Shown: positions 36,023 through 44,702 of the stretch, in pieces
Numbering within the stretch: position 1 is the stretch's first letter
Layout: each line of letters starts with the position of its first letter
From: Halopiger aswanensis
GTDB lineage: Archaea; Halobacteriota; Halobacteria; Halobacteriales; Natrialbaceae
Direction of reading: 5' to 3'
NCBI RefSeq assembly: GCF_003610195.1
Contig: NZ_RAPO01000004.1
Coordinates: 372,001-436,000, forward strand
Length of the DNA: 64,000 nt
Made by a program: the position numbers and the translations under genes
Notes under the pieces: generated by a model
Seen by the model: the letters and a program-made list of their open reading frames with translations, nothing else
Database searches by the model: none
Told to the model about the DNA's origin: nothing

Positions 36023-36733
36023 TCATCTTCTCAGTGTGGCGTATGCGATTCTAATACCAGTTCCGAAATTTTCGAAAAGCGCTCGTGGCATTCGACGCCG
36101 GCCGTTAACGATCGCATCTTGCAGTGCTGGTGTAGGGTCCTCAAATATGCCGCGACCATGGCCAACGCAAATACGCGCGGGATTCAACGAAAGAAGGGAG
36201 CGCGGAGGGTTCAGTCTTGCCAACAAGGGAGCCCCGAGACGCTCCTCACCGACGAGATAGTACGGAGCAGTTCCCAGCGTATCTGGAATGTAGAGCGTGC
36301 GACCGGAGTCGTGATAGAGGATCGCCTCCCCAAATCCTGGAACCAACTGGCGGTGAAAGATTCGTACGTCGGCATCGGGAAGATCATCTGCATATCGCTC
36401 GACCGTGCCGGTCACTTGCGCCCCAACGTTGGGCATTCCGGCTGGGATGTAAATCGGGACGTCGTACCGCTCAGCGAAGTGGTTGGCATCACGAGTATGC
36501 CAACTCGAACAGATTGCAACGCCGACGACCTCGCCGAGTTCTGCAATACGGTCGTGGATGCCCGGTGAGTCGAGTGGGTCAACGATCCATACACCATTGT
36601 CGAAAGCAAACGCGTGACTCGCGCGCATTGCGCTCTCGTCCGGATGTGCGAACCAGCCAAAGCCACTATCCCACGAATCGATGAGCTCGAAGCCCTTCGA
36701 TTCGCGGCGATCTATCACGCGATTGCCTCCCAT
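36023..36733 (-). CDS. Metallo-beta-lactamase-fold-like protein with degenerate metal motif
   Basis: A 236-residue protein. The layout resembles MBL-fold hydrolases: a DNGVWIVDPLDSPGIHDRI strand-loop, VGVAICSSWHTRDANHFAERY where the HxHxDH motif is expected, LYHDSGRTLYIPDTLG, and a closing ICVGHGRGIFEDP. Only His-x-Arg-Asp and isolated His/Asp residues are present at the metal site, so a di-zinc centre like that of active enzymes is doubtful. The function is unknown. It is a single gene between the IS5-type relic and the acetylesterase gene, with base use slightly less GC-rich than its neighbours. Confidence 0.65.
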   Translation of the reverse strand: MGGNRVIDRRESKGFELIDSWDSGFGWFAHPDESAMRASHAFAFDNGVWIVDPLDSPGIHDRIAELGEVVGVAICSSWHTRDANHFAERYDVPIYIPAGMPNVGAQVTGTVERYADDLPDADVRIFHRQLVPGFGEAILYHDSGRTLYIPDTLGTAPYYLVGEERLGAPLLARLNPPRSLLSLNPARICVGHGRGIFEDPTPALQDAIVNGRRRMPRALFENFGTGIRIAYATLRR

Positions 36734-36927
36734 AACGCCTCTTCTCGTATAATTCTCTTAAGAGTTTGCGCTTACGGTGGTTCGAGGAAGCGGATTTCGA
36801 CAGAGCCGTTTGTTCTTCACTCATCCGGGTCGGGGTGTACCCAGCGTCCGCCGTGGGCTCGACGACGCGAACTCGCGGCACCGATGCTTCTATAGGGCTG
36901 TCCGTTCTCGGTACCGCCCGTACTCAA

Positions 36928-37620
36928 ATGCCGTCAGCACCGATTACAGTCCACCTAATCGGAGACTCGACTGCCGCCGAGAAAGAGCCAGACGCCCGCC
37001 CCGAAACGGGCTGGGGAACCCCGTTCGCCGAACGATTCGAGGACTCGGTGACGGTCAAGAATCACGCCCGTAACGGGCGCAGCACCCGCACCTTCCTCGA
37101 GGAGGACCGCTGGCAGCCCGTGGTGCGCGACTTGACCGAGACGCACTACGTGTTCATTCAGTTCGGTCACAACGACGAGGTCCCATCCAAGGAACAGTAC
37201 ACACCCCCGGACGCGTTCGTCGCCAACCTCGAGAAGTTCGTCGACGAAACGCGTGATTGCGGGGCGAACCCGGTGTTACTCACGCCCATCGCGCGTCGCC
37301 ACTTCGACGAGGCGGGCGAGCTGGAAGATACCCATCGGGAGTATTCGGAACTGACGCGCACCGTCGCCCAGGAGCACAACGTCCCGCTCATCGACGCGGA
37401 CGAACGGAGTCGGTCGCTCCTGCGCGAACTGGGCCCCGACGAATCGAAATCGCTCTTCCTTCACCTGTCGCCGGACGAGCACCCGAACTATCCCGACGGC
37501 GTGACCGACGATACGCACTTCAGCGAGGAGGGCGCTCGACGGATGGCCGACCTGGTACTCGAGGGGGTCGATGACCTGGAGCTCGAGTTAGCCGCTCACG
37601 TCGTCCGGTACGATCGGTGA
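36928..37620 (+). CDS. Rhamnogalacturonan acetylesterase-like GDSL/SGNH hydrolase (CE12 type)
   Basis: A 230-residue SGNH hydrolase. Block I LIGDSTAAE (nucleophile Ser about 14), WGTPF, NHARNGRSTRTFLEE (block II Gly/Asn), VFIQFGHND (block III Asn about 81), LLTPIARR, and block V DDTHFSEEGA (Asp and His about 194-197). The DSTAA, GHND and DTHF versions are the CE12 rhamnogalacturonan acetylesterase pattern. It would remove acetyl groups from galacturonate in rhamnogalacturonan fragments. No signal peptide is present, so it acts inside the cell. The ATG at 36928 is preferred because block I begins at once. It is followed 52 nt later by the KdgD-like gene on the same strand. Confidence 0.85.
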   Translation: MPSAPITVHLIGDSTAAEKEPDARPETGWGTPFAERFEDSVTVKNHARNGRSTRTFLEEDRWQPVVRDLTETHYVFIQFGHNDEVPSKEQYTPPDAFVANLEKFVDETRDCGANPVLLTPIARRHFDEAGELEDTHREYSELTRTVAQEHNVPLIDADERSRSLLRELGPDESKSLFLHLSPDEHPNYPDGVTDDTHFSEEGARRMADLVLEGVDDLELELAAHVVRYDR

Positions 37621-37672
37621 CCGCCATCGGCAGTACGTTTAAGCGTGTGGTCGTCCGTAACACGGATGAGAA

Positions 37673-38599
37673 ATGCCAGCGACTAGCTTACACGATCGGT
37701 TTCGAGACGTCGCCTTCACGACGGCCGTCCCGTTCACCGAGGACCGGACGGCCGTTCGCGACGACGCGCTCGCGGACAACGTCTCGCGGCTGTACGAGGC
37801 GGGCGCACGGCTGTTCATCCCGTGCGGGAATACCGGCGAGTACTACGCACTGACCGACGACGAGCGGGTCGACGTCGTCGAGACCCACGTCGCGGCGACC
37901 GGCGATGAGGCGACGATCGTCGGCGGCGCTGCGGGGAACGTTCCCGAAGTGACCGCCCTCGCGAACGCCTACGAAGATGCCGGCGCCGACGCGGTCATGG
38001 TGATGCACCCCGATCACACGTACGCGCACGAGTCGGGGCTCCTCGAGTACTACGACCGGATCTGTGATGTAACCGATCTCGGGGTCGTTATCTACAAGCG
38101 TGGCCCCGAACTCACCCGAGACGTGCTCGTCGAACTGAGCGAGCGCGAGGAGGTCGTCGCGATTAAGTTCGCCGTCGACGATCTCAAGGAGTTCTCCCAG
38201 ACCGTCGACGACGCCGACGGCGACGTGACGTGGCTCAACGGCATCGCCGAACGGTACGCTCTCTCGTTCGCGATCGAGGGCGCCGAGGGGTATACGACCG
38301 GCGTCGGCAACTTCGTTCCCGAGGTGACGCTCGAACTCTACGACGCGATCGAAGCCGAGGAGTGGGACCGCGCCCGCGACCTCCAACAGCTGTTGCGCCC
38401 GCTCGAGGACATCCGGGAGGAATCCGGGACCGAAAACGACCTCGCGGCGGCGAACAACGTCCCCGTCGTCAAGTACGGGATGGACCTGGCGGGCTACGAG
38501 GGCGGCCCCGTTCGCCGCCCGCTCGTCGAACTCGCCGCCGACGACAAGGCTCGCGTCGAGGACCAGTACGCGACAATCGACGCGACTGAGCTGCACTAA
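37673..38599 (+). CDS. DHDPS-family lyase, KdgD-like 5-keto-4-deoxyglucarate dehydratase
   Basis: A 308-residue (beta/alpha)8 class I aldolase-type protein. Seen: PCGNTGEYYALTDDERV (the GxTGE motif, about 46-62), VVIYKRG (Tyr about 140) and the Schiff-base Lys in AIKFAVDD (about 165), then GYTTGVGNFVPE. Length and motifs suit KdgD, which decarboxylates and dehydrates 5-keto-4-deoxyglucarate to 2-oxoglutarate semialdehyde, the step after Gci or GarD. A 2-keto-3-deoxy-acid aldolase is the alternative. It lies just downstream of the acetylesterase gene. No 2-oxoglutarate semialdehyde dehydrogenase was seen in the window. Confidence 0.75.
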   Translation: MPATSLHDRFRDVAFTTAVPFTEDRTAVRDDALADNVSRLYEAGARLFIPCGNTGEYYALTDDERVDVVETHVAATGDEATIVGGAAGNVPEVTALANAYEDAGADAVMVMHPDHTYAHESGLLEYYDRICDVTDLGVVIYKRGPELTRDVLVELSEREEVVAIKFAVDDLKEFSQTVDDADGDVTWLNGIAERYALSFAIEGAEGYTTGVGNFVPEVTLELYDAIEAEEWDRARDLQQLLRPLEDIREESGTENDLAAANNVPVVKYGMDLAGYEGGPVRRPLVELAADDKARVEDQYATIDATELH

Positions 38600-38719
38600 T
38601 CGGCTCTCTCGGACGCAGCGTCCTCGCATAACCCGTCGTCCTCGAAACCCGTCGTGCTCGAGACGACGTCCTTCTCACGGGTCGAAATTCGCCTATTTCT
38701 TCCCACATCCCGACTAAAT

Positions 38720-38736
38720 ATTCCCCTGTAGGGAAC
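38720..38736. promoter_or_regulatory. GTTCCC-N5-GGGAAC palindrome, copy 2
   Basis: ATTCCC-CTGTA-GGGAAC matches 11 of the 12 defining bases. It directly follows and overlaps a TATA-like TAAATATT, a position expected for repression of a plus-strand promoter. Confidence 0.6.
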
Positions 38737-38848
38737 AAATTCGCCGGAGCAATGCGGGACGTCCATCGCTCGCGGTCACTCGATCCAACCGAAACGTCGC
38801 TCGAGCGCTCGCTTACTGGTCGTGATTGTCATTCATTCACACGCATTT

Positions 38849-38865
38849 GTTCCCGTACGGCGAAT
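38849..38865. promoter_or_regulatory. GTTCCC-N5-GGGAAC palindrome, diverged copy 3
   Basis: GTTCCC-GTACG-GCGAAT keeps the left half exactly and four of six bases on the right. It lies between the stronger copies 2 and 4. Confidence 0.35.
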
Positions 38866-38970
38866 CAATGCTGTGGGGGCTGGGAACGAGCAATTATGGC
38901 CATTTGGCGGATGGAATCGGTGAACGATCGCTCCAAACGGGTCGGTTCTATCGGTTTTTCCAGCAATATC

Positions 38971-38990
38971 TTACGTCCGTACGACTGTAA
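38971..38990. promoter_or_regulatory. TTAC/GTAA 20-bp pseudo-palindrome, copy 3
   Basis: TTAC-GTC-CGTACG-ACT-GTAA has exact outer arms and a perfect CGTACG centre. It ends one base before a diverged GTTCCC palindrome at 38992, so two regulators could compete or cooperate here, about 160 nt before the ThuA start. Confidence 0.55.
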
Positions 38991-38991
38991 C

Positions 38992-39008
38992 GTTCGCTGG
39001 TCGGGAAC
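38992..39008. promoter_or_regulatory. GTTCCC-N5-GGGAAC palindrome, copy 4
   Basis: GTTCGC-TGGTC-GGGAAC matches 11 of 12 defining bases. It lies about 140 nt upstream of the ThuA start and abuts a TTAC/GTAA motif. Confidence 0.5.
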
Positions 39009-39148
39009 AGTCGATCGACACCCGCGCTATCGTGGTGTTGTGATGGCGGTCTATCAGTAGCATCGCCGTCGACGAATGTCGTCAGCGGACCCGTCTCGGC
39101 AATCACAGAGCCGAATCTTTTTCACGATTACCGACGAGTCCACGTCGT

Positions 39149-39877
39149 ATGACGCTGCAGATCACGGTCTGGAACGAGAACGTCCACGAGCAGGAGAGCG
39201 AGGACGTCGCCGAACGGTACCCGAACGGTATCCACGGCGCCATCGCCGACGCCCTCGAGGCCGAGGGTCGAACCGTCCGAACGGCGACGCTGCAGGAACC
39301 GGAACACGGACTCACCGTAGACGTCCTCGCCGAAACCGACGTCCTCGTCTGGTGGTCCCACTGCGCGAACGACGAAGTCAGCGACGAGGTCGCCCAGCGC
39401 GTCGTCGACCGCGTCCACGAGGGTATGGGGTTCGTCCCCGTCCACTCCGGGAAGAACTCGAAGCCGTTCAAGCAACTGATGGGGACGACCTGTAACATCA
39501 AGTACCGCCACGGCGGCGAGACGGAGCGGCTCTGGGTCGCCGACCCCGGGCACCCGATCGCCGACGGGCTCCCCGAATCGTTCGAGGTGCCGTCGACGGA
39601 GATGTACGGCGAACCCTACGACGTTCCGGAGCCCGACAGAACCGTCTTCATTTCGTGGTTCGAGGGCGGCGAGGTGTTCCGCTCGGGCATCTGTTATCGA
39701 CGCGGCCGCGGGCGCATCTTCGCGTTTCGGCCCGGCCACGAGGAGTATCCGATCTTCTACCAGGACGAGATTCGGCAGGTACTCGACAACGCCGTCGACT
39801 GGGCTGCTCCGACCGAGGGAAGCGACGCAGTGTGGGGCGAGGTCGAACCGATCGAGGAACTCGACGGCGGGCACTGA
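39149..39877 (+). CDS. ThuA-domain protein
   Basis: A 242-residue cytoplasmic protein of the ThuA family (glutamine-amidotransferase-like fold). Seen: ITVWNENVHEQ at the start, DVLVWWSHCANDEV, GMGFVPVHSGKNSKPFKQL, FISWFEGGEVFRSG and the family-typical GRIFAFRPGHEEYPIFYQ near residue 195. ThuA proteins accompany disaccharide and sugar-dehydrogenase gene clusters, but the reaction is not firmly established. Three GTTCCC palindromes and one TTAC/GTAA motif lie upstream, so it is probably under catabolic control. A TATA-like AATCTTTTTC lies about 30 nt upstream. Confidence 0.85.
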   Translation: MTLQITVWNENVHEQESEDVAERYPNGIHGAIADALEAEGRTVRTATLQEPEHGLTVDVLAETDVLVWWSHCANDEVSDEVAQRVVDRVHEGMGFVPVHSGKNSKPFKQLMGTTCNIKYRHGGETERLWVADPGHPIADGLPESFEVPSTEMYGEPYDVPEPDRTVFISWFEGGEVFRSGICYRRGRGRIFAFRPGHEEYPIFYQDEIRQVLDNAVDWAAPTEGSDAVWGEVEPIEELDGGH

Positions 39878-40058
39878 CCCGCGTCGACCCACTCGCTGAA
39901 CGTCCCCAGTTCGGGCCTGCGCGACTGGATCGACCAGTGGGCCCTCGCTGTCGAGGACCCGAACGCCAGTCCGCCGTAGCGAATCGACGCGGAACGAACG
40001 ACCGCGGCTGCGGCGTAGCGACTACTGATTGGTCGCGGCGAGGGTGAGCGACTGCCGC

Positions 40059-41231
40059 TCACCGCTCGCCGACGCTGCCGTCCGCTCGGTGACCGGGCGA
40101 GCGATCGAAGCCGAGGTTCGTTCCGGCACGGTCGCGGACACGTTCCTCGTCGATTTCGACGCCGAGACCCGGTCCGTCGGGAAGCTCGAGATAGCCGTCG
40201 GTCGGCTCGAAAATCTCGTCGTTTTTGACGTACGCCAGCGCGTCCGCATCGTCGAGGATCACCTGCTCTTGGATCAACGCGTTCGGCGCAGCCGCGTCGA
40301 CGTGCAGCGACGCCGCCAGCGCCACCGGGCCGATCGGGCAGTGCGGCGCGATCGAGGCGTCGTACGTTTCGGCCGCGTCGGCGATCTTTTTCGTCTCGGT
40401 GATGCCGCCCGCGCTCGAGACGTCGGGCTGGACGATATCGACGGCGTCCGCCTCGAGGAGCGGCCGGAAGTCCCACCGCGTGTAGAGCCGTTCGCCCGTC
40501 GCGATCGGAACCGTCGTCGCCTCGGCGACCCGCTCGAGTTCTCGGTCCTGCTCCGGCGTCACCGGTTCCTCGATGAACATCGGATCGAACGCCTCGAGCG
40601 CCGTCGCTAGCCGGCGAGCCATCGCCTTCGAGGCGCGGCCGTGGAAATCGAGCGCGACGTCGACGTCGGGGCCGACCGCATCGCGAACCGCGCCGACGAT
40701 CTCGCGTGCTCGCTCGACGGTCGCAGGTGTGTCGACCGGCTCGAGGCCGTCCGTCGGCACGAGTTTGACGGCGTCGTAGCCGGCCTCGACGTGCTCTCGA
40801 GCCTCTTCGGCTGCGGCGGCCGCCGGGTCGGACACGTCCTCGCCGTGGGCCCTGACGTGGTGATAGAGCCGAATCCGGTCCCTGGCCGCGCCGCCGAGGA
40901 GGTCGTAGACCGGCATCCCGGCTGCTTTCCCCTTCAGGTCCCACAGCGCTTCGTCGATGCCGGCGATGGCGCTCATGTGGACCGGGCCGCCCCGGTAGAA
41001 GCTGCTCCGGTACATCGCCTGCCAGAGATACTCGATGCGGCTGGGATCCTCCCCGAGGACGTACTGGTACATCAGCTGGTCGACCGCGTTCCGCGTCGCC
41101 GGTTCGCTGTCGCCCGCGAAGTGCCACTTGGTGTAGACCTCGCCCCAGCCGACGCGACCGTCGCTCGTCTCGAGTTTGAGGAACTGCCACCGCGGCGGCA
41201 CCGCGAAGAGCTCGTAATCGGTTACGCGCAT
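40059..41231 (-). CDS. dgoD: D-galactonate dehydratase-like enolase-superfamily enzyme
   Basis: A 390-residue enolase-superfamily protein matching the DgoD subgroup in motif order: VHMSAIAGIDEALWDLKGKA, AVKLVP (about 172), LDFHGRASKAMAR (Asp/His about 206-208), FIEEPVTPEQ (Glu), ATGERLYTRWDFRPLLE (Glu/Arg), QPDVSSAGGITETKKIA and APHCPIGPVALAASLH (His about 310). The FHGR, GERL and HCPIGPVALAA blocks are the characteristic DgoD features. It should dehydrate D-galactonate to 2-keto-3-deoxygalactonate, giving an exit for galactose from pectin side chains by a De Ley-Doudoroff type route. The ATG at 41231 is chosen because family similarity begins at VTDYELFAVPPRW. It diverges from the luciferase-like gene. 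Confidence 0.82.
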   Translation of the reverse strand: MRVTDYELFAVPPRWQFLKLETSDGRVGWGEVYTKWHFAGDSEPATRNAVDQLMYQYVLGEDPSRIEYLWQAMYRSSFYRGGPVHMSAIAGIDEALWDLKGKAAGMPVYDLLGGAARDRIRLYHHVRAHGEDVSDPAAAAAEEAREHVEAGYDAVKLVPTDGLEPVDTPATVERAREIVGAVRDAVGPDVDVALDFHGRASKAMARRLATALEAFDPMFIEEPVTPEQDRELERVAEATTVPIATGERLYTRWDFRPLLEADAVDIVQPDVSSAGGITETKKIADAAETYDASIAPHCPIGPVALAASLHVDAAAPNALIQEQVILDDADALAYVKNDEIFEPTDGYLELPDGPGLGVEIDEERVRDRAGTNLGFDRSPGHRADGSVGER

Positions 41232-41343
41232 TCGACCGGTGATGGGACCGGTCGGCCCTTGAACGTACCGCCGTCGGTATGTCGGCCGTGAAACATAACC
41301 GAAAATGTAAGTACGTGCTGATCGCACTGTTTCATCGTAACAC

Positions 41344-42336
41344 ATGAGCATGAAGTTCGGAATTTTCCCCGTCGAGGGCGGACAGTCGTGGGACGGCGTC
41401 GTCGAGCACTGTCAGCTCGCCGAAGACGTCGGCTTCGAGTCCTGCTGGGTCAACGACCATCAGGCGACCGAAGGCGAGAACTACTGGCCCTCGCCGCTAA
41501 CGCGGCTGACCAGCATCGGTACCGGCACCGAAGAGCTCGAGCTGGTTACGTCGGTGTTGATCCTGCCGCTGTACCACCCGTTGCACGTGGCACAGCGAGC
41601 GGCGATGCTCGACAACATCTCCAACGGGCGACTCACGCTGGGCGTCGGTCTCGGTTACGTCGAGGAGGAGTTCGAGGCGTTCGACGTTCCAATGGACGAG
41701 CGTGCTGGGCGAATGATCGAGGGATTGCGCTTCCTCGATGAATTCCTCTCGTCGGACCAACCTATTACCTTCGAGTGTCCGTTCTTCTCGGTGGAGGACT
41801 GGCAGCCGCTCCCGCCGACGGTCCAGCAACCCCGTCCGGATCTCTGGGTCGGCGGCTGGGGCGACAAACAGATCGCCCGCTCGGTGAAGTTCAGCGACGC
41901 CTGGGTGCCAGGCGTCGTCGCCGACCTCGGCATCGTCGAAGATCGAAAGGAACAGCAGCGCGAGCACATCGCAGACACCGACCAGAGCTGGGAGGAAATC
42001 GAACACCCGCTGATGCGCGAGGCGGTCATCGCCGAAACCGAGGAAGAAGTGATGGAACGCAAGGAGTACGTCCACCGGACCTACATCGACGAGTACGGCG
42101 GCGAGTTCTCGCATCCGCTGATGACGGCCGATTCCGTCGAAGACTTCGAGGAACTTGCTGACGACCGGTTCATCTACGGGACGCCCGAACAGATCGTCGA
42201 GCAAATCACGTCGATCCAAGAGCGGTTCCCGCTGGACCACCTCGCGCTCCGCTTCCATCACTCGGGTATGCCGAAGGACCTCGTCGAGGATCAGATCCGG
42301 CTGTTCGGCGAGGAAGTTATCCCCGAGTTCGAGTAG
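41344..42336 (+). CDS. Luciferase-like (LLM) FMN/F420-dependent oxidoreductase
   Basis: A 330-residue TIM-barrel luciferase-like monooxygenase family protein. Seen: KFGIFPVEGGQSWDG at the N-terminus, FESCWVNDHQATEG, LELVTSVLILPLYHPLHVAQRAAMLDNISNGRLTLG-type core (quoted in parts: PLYHPLHVAQ, SNGRLTLGVGLG), and WVGGWGDKQIARSVKFSDAWVPG. In haloarchaea such proteins are usually F420-dependent. The substrate is unknown. An Fno gene for F420 reduction lies at 50045-50734 in the same island, which would close a cofactor loop. Confidence 0.82.
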   Translation: MSMKFGIFPVEGGQSWDGVVEHCQLAEDVGFESCWVNDHQATEGENYWPSPLTRLTSIGTGTEELELVTSVLILPLYHPLHVAQRAAMLDNISNGRLTLGVGLGYVEEEFEAFDVPMDERAGRMIEGLRFLDEFLSSDQPITFECPFFSVEDWQPLPPTVQQPRPDLWVGGWGDKQIARSVKFSDAWVPGVVADLGIVEDRKEQQREHIADTDQSWEEIEHPLMREAVIAETEEEVMERKEYVHRTYIDEYGGEFSHPLMTADSVEDFEELADDRFIYGTPEQIVEQITSIQERFPLDHLALRFHHSGMPKDLVEDQIRLFGEEVIPEFE

Positions 42337-42362
42337 CGACGAGGGCCTTTGCCGGTTATCAC

Positions 42363-43391
42363 TTACAGCCTGGCGTCGACGAACGGCCACACGGCATCCG
42401 GATAGAACCGGTGGACGCCCGAGGCGACGGTCAGGTCGCACGCATCGACCGCGTCGGCCGCCGCGTAGATCTCCGTCAGTTCGTCGAACGCCCGTCTCGT
42501 TCCCTCGACGGGAAAAATCGGATCCTCGTCGCCGGTGACGACCGCGAGCGGCCGCGGGGCGATCGCGCCCGCAACGTCCCACATCTCGCCGACGCGGCGG
42601 ATCCCGGGGACGTAGTTACACTCGCAGTGGTCGATGGCGACGATCGACGCGTCGAACGTACAGAAGTACGAGTTCAGCGCAACCGGTGCCAATCGATCGT
42701 CGAGCGCCGCGGCGAACATGGCGGCCGCGGCTCCGCCGGAGTGGCCGACGATACCGATCCGCTCGGCGTCCAGCACCGATCGGCGTTCGACGAACTCGAG
42801 CAACTGCAGGATATCCCAGACTCGTTCGCCGGCCAGCGTCCGCCCGAACAGTTGTGCGACCTTCTGCAGTCGGGTACACGATCGGTAGCCGTCGGCGTCG
42901 GGTTCCGGCCCGGCGAGGTCGCCGAACGCGCGCATATCCGGTGCAAGGGCCGCGTAGCCCCTGTCCACCGCTTGGCGTGCAAAATCCCGCCGCTCCTCGG
43001 CGATCTCGGGTCGATCCGCGGGGATCTCGCCGACGGTGAGCGCCCGCCCGTCCTCGCAGTGGCCGTGAATCGCGAGCACGACCGGATACGGCGGCTCGCT
43101 CGCCTCGGGAAGCAGAAGGTCAAATGGAACGCGAAAGTCGGGTTCCGTCCGGATCTGCCACGTCTGGCGCTCGTACCCGTCTTTCGTTTCGGTTGTGAGA
43201 CGTTCCGGAGCGGGGTCGGACGATCCGGTCGCCCGAATCGCGGGGAGGCCGAGTACCGACGCCAATTCTTTCTGGATAGCGTCTTGCCAGGCCGCAAACG
43301 CGACGCCGGTTTGCCCCTCGTAACCGTACTCGCGCGTCGTCCCTCCGTTGAGTCGCTCGAGGTACTGTTTCATCTCGTGGGACGCTGTCAT
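42363..43391 (-). CDS. Alpha/beta hydrolase, probable carbohydrate (acetyl) esterase
   Basis: A 342-residue alpha/beta hydrolase. Seen: PYPVVLAIHGHCEDGRAL (oxyanion region, about 100), YAALAPDMRAFGDLAG, the nucleophile elbow GIVGHSGGAAAAM (Ser about 213), a late acid in TGDEDPIFPVEGTR (Asp about 290) and His in SGVHRFYPD (about 330). The size and insertions resemble the acetyl-xylan/pectin acetylesterase-like group rather than small dienelactone hydrolases. It has no signal peptide, so it would act on imported oligosaccharides. It ends 26 nt from the end of the convergent luciferase-like gene. Confidence 0.8.
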   Translation of the reverse strand: MTASHEMKQYLERLNGGTTREYGYEGQTGVAFAAWQDAIQKELASVLGLPAIRATGSSDPAPERLTTETKDGYERQTWQIRTEPDFRVPFDLLLPEASEPPYPVVLAIHGHCEDGRALTVGEIPADRPEIAEERRDFARQAVDRGYAALAPDMRAFGDLAGPEPDADGYRSCTRLQKVAQLFGRTLAGERVWDILQLLEFVERRSVLDAERIGIVGHSGGAAAAMFAAALDDRLAPVALNSYFCTFDASIVAIDHCECNYVPGIRRVGEMWDVAGAIAPRPLAVVTGDEDPIFPVEGTRRAFDELTEIYAAADAVDACDLTVASGVHRFYPDAVWPFVDARL

Positions 43392-43540
43392 TCTGTGCCA
43401 CCACAATGATGCCGATTCACTTACCCGTTGTCCCAACGGCCGTCTACGGACGGTATCGTGCCGAAGCGATCGATTCAGCGACGACCGGAACGATCCACGG
43501 AGGCGATGGGTTTTTACCAGTTGCGCCATATTTACAGTTT

Positions 43541-44485
43541 ATGCCGTTGTCAGCCGACCAGGTACGGGACCGACTCCGCGGTGTAGCCGTTGGCCTGCTC
43601 ACACCCTTTGACGACGATCTCGAGATCGAACACGAGAAGCTGGCCGAGAACGCACGGACACTCTATGATGAAGGCGTTCAGACCTTCCTCGCGACTGCGA
43701 ACATCAGCGAGTATCACTCCCTCTCGACGAACGAACGCGTCGCCGTCGCGGAGACGAGCGTCGACGCACTCCCCGATGACGCCTGCGTCCTCGCCGGCGT
43801 CGGCGGGAGCACGAGCCACGCGCAGGAACTGATTCGCGCCTACGACGACGTCGGCGTCGACGCGATGATGATCATGCCGCCGGATCACACGTACATCCAC
43901 GAGCAGGGGCTGCTCGAGTACTATCGCGAACTCGATTCGGCGACGGACACGCCGCTGGTGCCGTACGTGCGGGGCTTCGATCCGTCCGTCGACTACCTCG
44001 CCGGACTGACGCGCGTCGACGGCGTCGTCGGGATCAAGTACGCGCTCGAGGATCCCGTCAAACTCGGCGCGGGCATCAACGCCGGCGCGGACGACGTGGT
44101 CTGGGTCGACGGGCTGGCGGAGCCGTTCGCCGTCTCGTTTTGGGCTGAAGGTGCCGAAGGGTTCTCCGCCGGTGTGAGCAACTTCCGGCCCGAAATCGGG
44201 CTCGAGTTGTACGAGGCGCTTTCGGACGGCGACTGGGAGCGCGCCCGAAAACTGCGAGATATCTGCCTTCCCTATCAGAACTTCCGCGGCGAAACCGGCC
44301 AGGACAACGAGATTCCGGGTGCGATCAGCGTCTCGGCGGTCAAGAAGGGGCTCGAGCTCGCCGGGCTCAACGCCGGCGGCGGCGCCGTCCGCGAACCGAT
44401 CCGTCCGCTTTCGGCCGAGGAAGAACGCCGTGCGGAGGACCTCTACCGGCAACTCGAGGACGACATCGAGTCGCTCATCGAGTGA
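43541..44485 (+). CDS. DHDPS-family lyase 2 with altered active-site loop
   Basis: A 314-residue class I aldolase-type protein. The Schiff-base Lys is present in VGIKYALED (about 166) and the Tyr in VPYVRG (about 142), but the usual GxTGE loop reads ATANISEYHSLSTNERV, so Thr-Gly-Glu is replaced by Ile-Ser-Glu. It may be a 2-keto-3-deoxygalactonate or 2-keto-3-deoxyrhamnonate aldolase, or a KdgD variant. It is one gene away from DgoD, which supports an aldolase for the galactonate branch, but this is inference. The ATG at 43541 has a TATA-like TTTTTA about 27 nt upstream. Confidence 0.78.
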   Translation: MPLSADQVRDRLRGVAVGLLTPFDDDLEIEHEKLAENARTLYDEGVQTFLATANISEYHSLSTNERVAVAETSVDALPDDACVLAGVGGSTSHAQELIRAYDDVGVDAMMIMPPDHTYIHEQGLLEYYRELDSATDTPLVPYVRGFDPSVDYLAGLTRVDGVVGIKYALEDPVKLGAGINAGADDVVWVDGLAEPFAVSFWAEGAEGFSAGVSNFRPEIGLELYEALSDGDWERARKLRDICLPYQNFRGETGQDNEIPGAISVSAVKKGLELAGLNAGGGAVREPIRPLSAEEERRAEDLYRQLEDDIESLIE

Positions 44486-44702
44486 TCCCGTAGACGCAGC
44501 GACGCAGTCGTCTCCCGACCCGGACTGCTGTCATGAGACGTGTGTCGCGGGTCCGACAGATTCGGTGCTATCGGATCAGAACCGGTGGGGTCGGACGCCG
44601 TCGGGTTGGTGTCGGGGTGGCGTCGGCACCGCTGCTCGACGGGCCCGGACGTCGATACCTACCAGTGAGTAGCTATTTGGTGATCCGTTGAAACCTGTTT
44701 CT

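Larger units (their letters stand above)
38600..39148. other. 549-nt regulatory gap upstream of the ThuA gene
   Basis: No gene is supported. A 102-codon frame from 38752 has a non-acidic, low-complexity product and is not called. The gap holds one near-perfect GTTCCC palindrome (38720-38736) next to a TATA-like TAAATATT (38714-38721), two diverged copies (38849-38865 and 38992-39008) and one TTAC/GTAA motif (38971-38990) almost touching the last of them. It is the densest operator cluster in the window. Confidence 0.55.

Noticed and set aside
38752-39060. 102-codon ORF placed just after a TATA-like box and GTTCCC palindrome
   Set aside because: The predicted product is neither acidic nor recognisable and covers operator-like sites; it is more likely a regulatory gap. 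A leader transcript cannot be excluded.
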